A stretch of DNA of 5,028 nucleotides from Treponema sp. (GTDB taxonomy: Bacteria; Spirochaetota; Spirochaetia; Treponematales; UBA12059), in NCBI GenBank assembly GCA_012517645.1, contig JAAYUR010000077.1:1-5028 (forward strand), given 5' to 3'. A program made the position numbers and the translations under genes. Under the pieces are notes generated by a model. The model had not been told where the DNA came from. It searched no databases and saw only the letters and a list, made by a program, of their open reading frames with translations. Of the stretch, positions 1-4,900 are shown in pieces (the first letter of the stretch is position 1; each line of letters opens with the position of its first letter).

Positions 1-69
1 GGACGCGAGATCCGGGTCGACCCCGAAGGCCGCTTCAAACGTGGAGGGGGGCAGGGATGGGCTTGCCAT
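1..69 (-). CDS. 5' fragment of a minus-strand gene, possibly galactokinase
   Basis: Only the first 23 codons are inside the window; the rest lies beyond base 1. Read on the minus strand from the ATG at 69, the peptide contains FEAAFGVDPDLAS near its end. Galactokinases (GHMP kinase fold, ATP-dependent phosphorylation of galactose in the Leloir pathway) commonly start with a short helix, then F-x-x-x-FG-x-x-P, leading into APGRVNLIGEHTDY. The visible part fits that start, but the diagnostic APGR and GEHTD motifs would fall outside, so the name is inference. Coding on this strand is supported mainly by the perfect TTGACA box and -10-like hexamer just upstream. No Shine-Dalgarno sequence is visible before the ATG, so the mRNA may be leaderless. 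An opposing frame (1-81, +) is also open and cannot be fully excluded. Confidence 0.4.
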   Translation of the reverse strand, partial: MASPSLPPSTFEAAFGVDPDLAS

Positions 70-75
70 GAGCCT

Positions 76-105
76 ATGTAATCCCGGCCCGGAAGGCGCT
101 GTCAA
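76..105 (-). promoter_or_regulatory. Sigma70-like promoter of the left minus-strand gene
   Basis: On the minus strand a perfect TTGACA (bases 105-100) is followed after 18 nt by TTACAT (bases 81-76). The -10 box is weak (3 of 6 matches) but has the usual spacing. The predicted transcription start, about 7 nt downstream, falls at or next to the A of the ATG at 69, which would give a leaderless transcript. Confidence 0.45.
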
Positions 106-118
106 GGCACGTGGAAAA

Positions 119-135
119 GAAACGGTTTCCGGAAA
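119..135. repeat. Two overlapping palindromes upstream of the -35 box
   Basis: GAAACGGTTTC (119-129) is an odd palindrome with a single central base, and TTTCCGGAAA (126-135) is a perfect 10-bp palindrome sharing its TTTC. They lie about 14-30 bp upstream of the minus-strand TTGACA, that is about -50 to -66 from the predicted start, where an activator could bind. They could also be chance in this purine-rich stretch; no regulator gene is visible. Confidence 0.35.
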
Positions 136-141
136 TTTTCG

Positions 142-178
142 ACAGGATTATCAGGATTATGATGATTAACAAGATGAA
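142..178. repeat. 9-nt tandem array (CAGGATTAT type)
   Basis: Two exact CAGGATTAT units (143-151, 152-160) are followed by two degenerate units, GATGATTAA (161-169) and CAAGATGAA (170-178), in strict 9-nt register. The flanking stretch is much more AT-rich than the genes. The first 17 nt (142-158) are the inverted counterpart of 248-264 with one mismatch. From memory, imperfect CAGGATTAA-type 9-mers occur between genes in many unrelated bacterial genomes; that link is not tested here. Confidence 0.65.
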
Positions 179-228
179 GAAAATAAGGGGAAAGGATCGG
201 AGCCTAAATACCTTCTCTCTCTATGCCA

Positions 229-264
229 AATCATGATAATCGTGCTGAATCATGATAATCCTGT
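229..264. repeat. 13-bp direct repeat, inverted partner of the 9-nt array
   Basis: AATCATGATAATC occurs exactly twice, at 229-241 and 248-260, separated by 6 nt (period 19). Each copy contains the 8-bp palindrome ATCATGAT. On the opposite strand the segment reads as CAGGATTAT- and CATGATTCA-like 9-mers, so it is the same repeat family as 142-178 in inverted orientation. Segments 142-158 and 248-264 could pair over 17 positions with one mismatch, closing a loop of 89 nt. Confidence 0.65.
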
Positions 265-354
265 TCTGTAAATTCCAGAAAAACATGAACATGAACCATT
301 CGACGAAGCGAGATCTAGAACATCGATGCGGTTTCGTGGATACTGTTTCCATCC

Positions 355-1080
355 ATGCGCATAGCCATCGACACTCACACCCATTCCGTCGCCTCCGGGC
401 ACGCCTATTCCACCGTTGACGAGCTCGCCCGGGGAGTCCGGCTCCGGGGCCTGGAGGGCTTCGTCCTGACCGACCACGGCCCCGCCCTGCCCGGCGGCGC
501 CCATCCGTACCATTTCGGGAACCTCCGGATCCTGCCTCCCGTCATCGAAGGCGTGCGGTTCTACCGGGGCATCGAGGCCAACATCCTGGACCTCCAGGGC
601 CGGATCGACCTGGAGCCCTACTGGGCCGGACGCCTCGATTTCATCCTGGCGGGTTTTCACGAGGCTTGTTTTTCTTCCCGTGGCGAAGCCGAGAACACCC
701 GGGCCCTGGTCGCCGCCCTGGAAAACCCCCTGGTGGACGCGATCTCCCACCCCGGAAACCCGGCGTTTCCCGTCGATTTCGGCGCGGCGGCGGAGACCGC
801 CGCCCGTCTCGGCAAAGCCTTGGAGGTGAACGACTCCTCCTTCCGGGTACGGAAGGGCTCCGCGGATTCCTGCCTGGCCCTTGCCCGGACCTGCGCCGAG
901 CGGGGCTGTTTGGTGGTCTGCGGAAGCGACGCCCACTACTGGGCGGACGCGGGCCGGCTGGACACCGCCCTGGATACCCTGGGCCGGGCCGGAGTCACCG
1001 AGGACCTGATCGTGAACGCCCGGAAGGACCGATTCGAGGCGTTCATCTCCCGGCGCAGGGCGGAAAAAGGGTTTTCATAA
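355..1080 (+). CDS. YcdX-type PHP-domain metal-dependent phosphatase
   Basis: The 241-residue protein matches the E. coli YcdX family (245 residues, trinuclear-zinc PHP phosphatase) end to end. All nine expected metal ligands are visible: H8, H10 and H16 in the D-x-H-x-H start and SGHAYS, H41 in TDHGP, E74 in GIEAN, H102 in GFHE, H132 in SHPGNP, and D192 and H194 in GSDAH. The RKGS motif (166-169) is also conserved. It should be a soluble cytosolic hydrolase of phosphate esters; the physiological substrate of the family is poorly defined, and a role linked to sugar phosphates would be speculation. The ATG at 355 agrees with where homologues start. There is no Shine-Dalgarno sequence ahead of it, only GATACT at 339-344, so the transcript might be leaderless. 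It stands alone, diverging from the left gene. It lacks the polymerase or histidinol-specific features of other PHP proteins. Confidence 0.92.
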   Translation: MRIAIDTHTHSVASGHAYSTVDELARGVRLRGLEGFVLTDHGPALPGGAHPYHFGNLRILPPVIEGVRFYRGIEANILDLQGRIDLEPYWAGRLDFILAGFHEACFSSRGEAENTRALVAALENPLVDAISHPGNPAFPVDFGAAAETAARLGKALEVNDSSFRVRKGSADSCLALARTCAERGCLVVCGSDAHYWADAGRLDTALDTLGRAGVTEDLIVNARKDRFEAFISRRRAEKGFS

Positions 1081-1103
1081 CCGAGGCTACCTTGAAATTG
1101 GCC

Positions 1104-1125
1104 CAACCTTCGTATCACTAGGTTG
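1104..1125. repeat. Inverted repeat CAACCT-N10-AGGTTG overlapping a -35 box
   Basis: CAACCT (1104-1109) and AGGTTG (1120-1125) are exact reverse complements separated by 10 nt. The right arm runs into the TTGACG -35 hexamer (1123-1128) of the following gene, so a bound dimeric regulator would block polymerase. As RNA, a 6-bp stem with a 10-nt loop could form at the end of the PHP transcript, but no U-tract follows. Confidence 0.4.
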
Positions 1126-1151
1126 ACGCGATCCCGGCGGGTGGGTAGATT
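1123..1151 (+). promoter_or_regulatory. Sigma70-like promoter of the small membrane protein gene
   Basis: TTGACG (1123-1128, 5 of 6 consensus) is followed by exactly 17 nt and TAGATT (1146-1151, 4 of 6). The predicted start near 1158 gives a leader of about 28 nt that contains the Shine-Dalgarno sequence for the ATG at 1186. The TTG of the -35 box opens a longer in-frame reading, which is therefore not the translation start. Confidence 0.6.
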
Positions 1152-1173
1152 CCCCGGTATCGGAACGTCCCGG

Positions 1174-1179
1174 AAGGAG
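1174..1179 (+). promoter_or_regulatory. Ribosome binding site deciding the start at 1186
   Basis: AAGGAG lies 6 nt before the ATG at 1186. It is among the clearest Shine-Dalgarno matches in the window and settles the start against the in-frame TTG at 1123. Confidence 0.75.
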
Positions 1180-1185
1180 CTTCCC

Positions 1186-1605
1186 ATGGCTCGGCGCGCA
1201 TTCGGAATCATCGCCATACTTGTGAGTCTGGTAGTCTTGGGCGCGGGGCTGTACCTTGCCGTTTCCCTGTACGGAGATTCGCAGTCCGCGTACAGCCGGA
1301 TCCTTGCCCAGTACCTAAAAGCCCTGTCCTCGGGCGATGAGGCATCCGCCCTGGCCCTGACCTCGGACAACTTCGTGAACGAGTTATCCGGACTCCGGCT
1401 GGTGCCGGGCGGCTTTCGGGCCTACGACTTCGGATTCCAGGGGCCCTCGACCAAGGAGTCGGCCACGCTGCGCTTCCTGGTGATCGGGTACGAAGGGGAG
1501 GAGGAGGCCGCCTGGCTTGCGGACGCCGTGTTCCGGCGCTCGGGATTCAAGACGCGCCTTACGGCGGTGCGAAAGGTCTCCCGGGGCCGGCCCCTGATCG
1601 ACTGA
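1186..1605 (+). CDS. Small membrane-anchored protein of unknown function
   Basis: I do not recognise this 139-residue protein. A short positive start (MARRAF) precedes one strongly hydrophobic segment at about residues 6-27 (IIAILVSLVVLGAGLYLAV), so it is probably held by an N-terminal signal-anchor with the rest outside the cytoplasm. No lipobox cysteine is present. The remainder begins with a helix-like stretch ending in LKALSSGDEASALAL, followed by an alternating beta-rich region and a basic C-terminus. The wording Y-x-KAL-x-x-GD-x-x-A is reminiscent of NTF2-like or DUF4878 extracytoplasmic domains, which is a guess. The ATG at 1186 is chosen because AAGGAG (1174-1179) sits 6 nt ahead of it and a promoter lies just upstream; an in-frame TTG at 1123 belongs to the -35 box. 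It has its own promoter and ends 53 nt before the convergent tsaD gene. Confidence 0.75.
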   Translation: MARRAFGIIAILVSLVVLGAGLYLAVSLYGDSQSAYSRILAQYLKALSSGDEASALALTSDNFVNELSGLRLVPGGFRAYDFGFQGPSTKESATLRFLVIGYEGEEEAAWLADAVFRRSGFKTRLTAVRKVSRGRPLID

Positions 1606-1607
1606 TC

Positions 1608-1656
1608 CGGGGAAGAACCCCGTTCGGTTCGCGCCGGGACGGACGGCCCGGCGCGA
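1608..1656. terminator. Hairpins between convergent genes, possible bidirectional terminator
   Basis: Two hairpins fill the gap between the stop at 1605 and the tsaD stop at 1659. The first pairs CGGGG (1608-1612) with CCCCG (1618-1622) around AAGAA. The second is a perfect 10-bp stem, TCGCGCCGGG (1629-1638) with CCCGGCGCGA (1647-1656), around an 8-nt loop. Neither strand has a U-tract after the stem, so intrinsic termination would be non-canonical; the structures may instead protect 3' ends or slow polymerase. Location and stem quality are the evidence. Confidence 0.5.
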
Positions 1657-1658
1657 TC

Positions 1659-2690
1659 TCAGCCCCGGCCCGCGGCCGGCTTGTCCAGGCGGCGGAAGAT
1701 GGGAACCCGGGGCGAGGCGTTCAGGTCCAGCCCGTCCCGGTCCCCCCGCTCCAGGTACTTGAACCCGATCCCCGCCACCATGGCCCCGTTGTCCCCGCAG
1801 AGTTCCAAGGGGGGGAAGAGGGTCCGCAGGCCCGTCCGTCCCGCCAGCCGGGCGCGAAGATAGGTGTTCGCGGCCACCCCGCCCCCCGCCACCACGGTCG
1901 TAAGCCCCGTGTCCTCCACGGCCCTCTCCAGCCGGGACAGGAGCAGGTCCACCGCCGCCTTCTCGAAGGCCGCCGCGATGTTCTCCGGGGTCCTGGGATA
2001 GGCGGGGTTCCAGAACTGGTCCAGCTGGCGGATGGCCGCGGTCTTGAGGCCCGAGTAGGAGACGTCGTAGCGGTGCTCGCCCTTGTAAAGGTTGGGTGAG
2101 GGGAAGCGGCAGGCCGCGGGATCCCCCTTCCGGGCCAGGCGGTCGATGGCAAGGCCCCCGGGGTACCCGAAGCCGTAGTGCTTCGCGGTCTTGTCGAAGG
2201 CTTCCCCGACGGCGTCGTCGATGGTGGTGCCCAGGACGGCGATGTCGTCGAAGCCGTCCACCCGGCAGATCAGGGTGTGCCCGCCGGAGACCAGGAGCCC
2301 CAGGAAGGGGTAGTCCACGTCCTCGGACAGAAGGGGGGCGTAAAGGTGGGCCAGGATATGGTTCACCCCCACGAAGGGCTTGCCCAGGGCCCAGGCCCAG
2401 GCCTTGGCGAAGGAGACCCCCACAAGGAGGGAGCCCACGAGACCGGGCTTGGAGGTCACGGCGACCCCGTCGATCTCCTCGGCGGAGACCCCCGCCTCCG
2501 CCAGGGCCTCCTGGACCACCCGGGGAATCCACTCGGTGTGCTTCCGGGAGGCGATCTCCGGGACCACACCCTCGTATTCGGCGTGGAAGGGTATCTGGGT
2601 GGCGACTAGGTTGGAGAGGATGCGGCGGCCGTCCTCCACCACCGCGGCGGAGCACTCGTCGCAGGAGGTTTCAATCCCCAGAATCCTCAT
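1659..2690 (-). CDS. tsaD: tRNA N6-adenosine threonylcarbamoyltransferase TsaD
   Basis: TsaD (Gcp/Kae1/YgjD family, ASKHA fold) transfers the threonylcarbamoyl group from threonylcarbamoyl-AMP to adenosine 37 of ANN-decoding tRNAs, working with TsaB and TsaE in the cytosol. The protein has 343 residues, close to the 337 of E. coli. Visible family marks are GIETSCDE (5-12), the metal-binding pair H111 and H115 in NHILAH, SGGHT (135-139), the IDDA-x-GEAFDK segment (157-168), YPGG (176-179), SGLKT (213-217), GGGVAAN (269-275) and the late metal ligand D300 in CGDNGAM. All expected catalytic residues are present. The ATG at 2690 lies inside the 3' end of the deacetylase gene, overlapping it by 20 nt, with GAGGA (2700-2696) 5 nt ahead, so translation is probably coupled. 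It is the last gene of the operon. TsaB and TsaE are not in the window. Confidence 0.97.
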   Translation of the reverse strand: MRILGIETSCDECSAAVVEDGRRILSNLVATQIPFHAEYEGVVPEIASRKHTEWIPRVVQEALAEAGVSAEEIDGVAVTSKPGLVGSLLVGVSFAKAWAWALGKPFVGVNHILAHLYAPLLSEDVDYPFLGLLVSGGHTLICRVDGFDDIAVLGTTIDDAVGEAFDKTAKHYGFGYPGGLAIDRLARKGDPAACRFPSPNLYKGEHRYDVSYSGLKTAAIRQLDQFWNPAYPRTPENIAAAFEKAAVDLLLSRLERAVEDTGLTTVVAGGGVAANTYLRARLAGRTGLRTLFPPLELCGDNGAMVAGIGFKYLERGDRDGLDLNASPRVPIFRRLDKPAAGRG

Positions 2691-3843
2691 CCGAATCCTC
2701 GAGCATGATGCGGGATATCGTCGACAGGGAGAACCCCTGCTCGATCAGCCCGGGATAGAGGTCTATAAGGGTCTGCGCCAGCTCCGCGGACCAGACATGG
2801 CCGATCATGACGGATAGGCCCTTCTTTTCCGCACGCTTGACGCCTTCGTCGAGCTGTTTCAGCATGGCCGCTCGTTCGGGGTAATTGTCCAGGAACACAT
2901 CCCTCTCCCAGGTCTTCAGGTTCAATCGCGAGGCGACGGAGTGTAGCACGGAATCGGAAACGGTTAAAGAGTCCAGGTAGTAGAGCCCCGAGGCCCGGGC
3001 GGCCTCCAGGACCGCCTCCATCAACCTCGAATCCCGGCTTACCGCGGAGCCCATGTGGTTGTTCATGCCCGCGGCCCCGGGAACGGTGGCCAGGTTCTCC
3101 GCGATGACCGCCGCGACCTCCAGGTCGTCCATTCCGAGCCGGATGGCCCCCGGCCCCGGATCCTCGCCCCCCAGGGCTTCCATGGGTTGGTGCAGGAGGA
3201 CCTCCTTCCCCGCCGCCTGGGCTCGCAGGGCCGCTTCCTCTGAATAGGGAAGGCGAGGCAGTACCGCGATCGTGAGGGGTCCCGGGAAGGCAAGGAAGGG
3301 CTCCAGGTCCCGGAGGTTGTGTCCCGCGTCGTCGATCACCAGGACGAGCTTGCCCTTCGGGGGTTTCGGGCGCTCCGGGACGCCCCCGGGGCTGCGGACC
3401 GCGGATACGGGCTGCCCCTCGGACGGGGCGGGCCGTTCGGGGCGGGCTTCCGGGGCCGGGGACCGCTCCAGGGCGGCTTCCGCGCCGTAGGACCGGGTTT
3501 CGGGGGGCGGCGCGGCCGGCGCCGTCGACCGGGCATCCGCAGGCCGACCCGCCGTCCGGGAATCCCCGGCGCCCGGCCCGGGGACGCCGCGTCCAGGTAC
3601 GATCCCGATGAGCCACGCGGCCCCCGCCAGGGCGGCCAGGACGAGGACGGCGGCGGCGGTATACAGGACGGGGTGGGGTTTGCCGGGGCGGGGGGACGGG
3701 TAGCGGCGGGTTCCACCGGATCCGGCCGCTCGAACCGCCCCCGAGGGTCGGCGCCCTGCGGCCGCGCCGCGGGAACGTCCGCCCGGTACCGCGCCGCGGC
3801 CCGCCCCGGCGCCACGCCTCCCCGGGGAGGGGGATTTGGGCAC
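2671..3843 (-). CDS. Membrane-anchored YibQ-type divergent polysaccharide deacetylase
   Basis: The C-terminal part (about residues 164-380 of 390) belongs to the divergent polysaccharide deacetylase family (YibQ/DUF610, Pfam Polysacc_deac_2, NodB-like barrel). Visible motifs are VLVIDDAG (167-174), LPRLPYS (195-201), HQPME (218-222), MNNHMGS (260-266), YYLDS (288-292), DVFLDN (315-320) and IGH (347-349), covering the aspartates and histidines expected for a metal site. A transmembrane segment at about 59-81 suggests that the catalytic domain faces the periplasm on a Pro/Ala/Glu-rich stalk (82-163). The first 58 residues are unusual: rich in Arg, Gly, Pro and Ala and probably disordered in the cytoplasm. 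The true substrate is not known; peptidoglycan or another envelope glycan is likely. The GTG start is supported by GAGGAG (3857-3852) 8 nt ahead and a 2-nt gap to the preceding stop. Confidence 0.88.
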   Translation of the reverse strand: MPKSPSPGRRGAGAGRGAVPGGRSRGAAAGRRPSGAVRAAGSGGTRRYPSPRPGKPHPVLYTAAAVLVLAALAGAAWLIGIVPGRGVPGPGAGDSRTAGRPADARSTAPAAPPPETRSYGAEAALERSPAPEARPERPAPSEGQPVSAVRSPGGVPERPKPPKGKLVLVIDDAGHNLRDLEPFLAFPGPLTIAVLPRLPYSEEAALRAQAAGKEVLLHQPMEALGGEDPGPGAIRLGMDDLEVAAVIAENLATVPGAAGMNNHMGSAVSRDSRLMEAVLEAARASGLYYLDSLTVSDSVLHSVASRLNLKTWERDVFLDNYPERAAMLKQLDEGVKRAEKKGLSVMIGHVWSAELAQTLIDLYPGLIEQGFSLSTISRIMLEDSDEDSGD

Positions 3844-3845
3844 CC

Positions 3846-4340
3846 TCAGATCTCCTCGAACACGCCCTCGGTCTTGTTCTTCCGCACCCTGTTCCAGGGG
3901 AAGACCCGGCCGTTCATGGCGATCCAGACTCCCGGGGGCGCGAGCTGTACCGCCGCGAAGGCGGTGCCCAGGTTGAAGAGGGCGTCGGAACCCGCGATCT
4001 TATAGGGCACCATGGCCCCGGTCAGGACGATGGTCTTGCCCAGGTTCGCCTCCCCCAGGACCCGGGCCGTGACGGCCATGGTGTCCGTACCGTGGGTCAC
4101 GATGATTCGGGACTCCGGGGCGCGCCGGCAGGCTCCCAGGACGCGCTCCCGGTTCTCCTCCTGCATCTGCAGGGAATCGATGAGCTGGTTGATCTCCAGC
4201 TCCACCGGGACCGTGGTGCGAATCTGCTTGAGGATCTCCGGGAGGTTCGTGTCCTTGAAGGTCAGCTCGCCGTGTATCTCGTCGTAGTGCTTGTCGAAGG
4301 TACCGCCGGTGATGAGGATGCGGATGGCGTCGTTCTGCAT
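3846..4340 (-). CDS. Single-domain asparaginase-like protein
   Basis: This 164-residue protein matches only the N-terminal domain of bacterial L-asparaginases (usually 330-350 residues), enzymes that hydrolyse asparagine to aspartate and ammonia. It keeps TGGTFDK with nucleophile-type T14, THGTDTM with T85 and D86, TGAMVP (107-112), the SDALFNL segment (118-124) and K154, which by hand alignment matches the catalytic lysine of E. coli AnsB. The C-terminal domain that completes the active site across the dimer is absent. Because the protein stops just after the lysine region and the next gene starts at once with a good ribosome binding site, I read it as a genuine short family member, not a frameshifted remnant. 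An in-frame ATG at 4463 would add 41 low-complexity residues and is rejected. No Shine-Dalgarno precedes the ATG at 4340. First gene of the operon; real substrate unknown. Confidence 0.82.
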   Translation of the reverse strand: MQNDAIRILITGGTFDKHYDEIHGELTFKDTNLPEILKQIRTTVPVELEINQLIDSLQMQEENRERVLGACRRAPESRIIVTHGTDTMAVTARVLGEANLGKTIVLTGAMVPYKIAGSDALFNLGTAFAAVQLAPPGVWIAMNGRVFPWNRVRKNKTEGVFEEI

Positions 4341-4346
4341 GGGGAC

Positions 4347-4376
4347 AGTATGCGTCCGGGGGGGCGATTTAGGCAA
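4347..4376 (-). promoter_or_regulatory. Candidate promoter of the asparaginase-deacetylase-tsaD operon
   Basis: On the minus strand TTGCCT (4376-4371, 4 of 6 consensus) is followed by 18 nt and CATACT (4352-4347, 4 of 6). Only 6 nt separate the -10 box from the ATG at 4340, so the predicted transcript would start at or beside the start codon. Spacing to the start is the same as for the left minus-strand gene. Confidence 0.4.
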
Positions 4377-4535
4377 GGGCGCCGGGGGCGGGCTAGGGCC
4401 GACCCCGGCGGCGGCGAAGCCCGGGGCCTCGTCGAGGTCCTGCCCCGCGCACCAAACGGACATCGCAGCCTTGAAGCGTCGCCTGACTACCGGATGGCGG
4501 TCGATGGTTAAGACAGTTCGGGAACCGGTAGATGA

Positions 4536-4564
4536 GGACAGAATATGCCCAATTCGAGTATACT
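4536..4564 (+). promoter_or_regulatory. Sigma70-like promoter of the toxin-antitoxin-like pair with operator-like palindrome
   Basis: AGGACA (4536-4541, 4 of 6) and TATACT (4559-4564, 5 of 6) are separated by 17 nt. The -10 box lies inside the perfect 8-bp palindrome AGTATACT (4557-4564), a natural place for an antitoxin to repress its own promoter. The predicted start near 4571 leaves a leader of about 40 nt. Confidence 0.5.
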
Positions 4565-4612
4565 TAGTAGTTAGCCGAAGCCGTGGTGAAGAAGATTAGA
4601 GGGAAAAAGTGA

Positions 4613-4900
4613 ATGAGATTCCGGTATACTCGTCATGCCGTCCAGCGCATGGCTGAGAGAGGCTTGGGTGTGGAGAAAGTCGAGGATATCATCCAGTCCG
4701 GGACCATCATCGCGCGCTATGAAGACGACAGGCCCTTCCCCAGCTGTTTGATTCTGGGTTTCGATGCCGGCAAACCCTGGCATATAGTATATTCTGCCGA
4801 GGGCAGCGGTCCCGACGCGGTTGTTCATGTGGTAACCGTATACCAGCCGGATCCGTTGGAATGGAATTATACGTTCACCGAGAGGAAGGCACGGACATGA
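4613..4900 (+). CDS. DUF4258 domain protein, putative toxin
   Basis: The 95-residue protein fits the DUF4258 family over nearly its full length: YTRHAVQRMAERG (5-17) with H8, R12 and R16, an EDII helix, the DDRPFPS turn (38-44), a GKPWHIVY strand (53-60) and the terminal VYQPDP-x-EW motif. DUF4258 proteins are commonly found directly before a YgiT-type zinc-finger gene, as here, and the arrangement resembles mqsR-mqsA, where an RNA-cleaving toxin precedes its antitoxin. A toxin role is inferred from this context; the reaction is not established. GAGGG (4599-4603) lies 9 nt ahead of the ATG. The gene ends in an ATGA overlap with the next one. Its GC content, about 55% by hand count, is far below the 73% counted in a line of tsaD, a sign of recent transfer. 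It has no signal peptide or membrane segment. Confidence 0.82.
   Translation: MRFRYTRHAVQRMAERGLGVEKVEDIIQSGTIIARYEDDRPFPSCLILGFDAGKPWHIVYSAEGSGPDAVVHVVTVYQPDPLEWNYTFTERKART

Larger units (their letters stand above)
70..354. other. Less GC-rich divergent intergenic region with a repeat element
   Basis: This gap separates the left minus-strand gene from the PHP phosphatase. It holds the minus-strand promoter, the two palindromes and the inverted repeat element described separately. The remainder (265-354) shows only a short CATGAA duplication (284-295) and a weak -10-like GATACT (339-344) ten bases before the ATG at 355. I see no convincing gene in it. Confidence 0.6.
4341..4612. other. Divergent intergenic region
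   Basis: The half next to the asparaginase gene is GC-rich, with a 7-base G run (4358-4364, + strand), and holds its promoter. From about 4500 the base composition drops towards AT and the promoter of the DUF4258 gene appears. A GTTC-GG-GAAC palindrome sits at 4516-4525. I find no convincing gene or RNA here; the open frames crossing it are low-complexity products of high GC. Confidence 0.55.

Noticed and set aside
1..81. Plus-strand open frame ending at 81 as the tail of an upstream gene
   Set aside because: It is open and possible, but the minus-strand reading has a start codon, a TTGACA promoter and steadier GC-rich codon use.
142..264. CRISPR array
   Set aside because: The repeats are 9-13 nt, in inverted blocks and without spacers of regular length; no cas gene is present.
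326..364. 12-codon open frame overlapping the start of the PHP gene, as a leader peptide
   Set aside because: It has no ribosome binding site and no attenuator-like hairpin or codon bias.
250..936. Minus-strand open frame opposite the PHP phosphatase
   Set aside because: It is antisense to a gene with nine conserved metal ligands and has no recognisable domain of its own.
1123..1185. TTG start at 1123 for the small membrane protein
   Set aside because: The TTG is the first half of a -35 box, no ribosome binding site precedes it, and the ATG at 1186 has AAGGAG at ideal distance.
1384..2655. Long open frame on the minus strand (423 codons) in another frame of tsaD
   Set aside because: It is a Gly/Arg/Pro-rich shadow caused by high GC; tsaD in the overlapping frame has all family motifs.
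2687..3616. Long minus-strand open frame (309 codons) across the deacetylase gene
   Set aside because: Low-complexity Arg/Gly/Pro composition and no recognisable domain; the deacetylase frame carries the conserved motifs.
4341..4463. In-frame 41-residue N-terminal extension of the asparaginase-like protein, starting at 4463
   Set aside because: It is Pro/Ala-rich low-complexity sequence with no family similarity, and the asparaginase fold begins right after the ATG at 4340.
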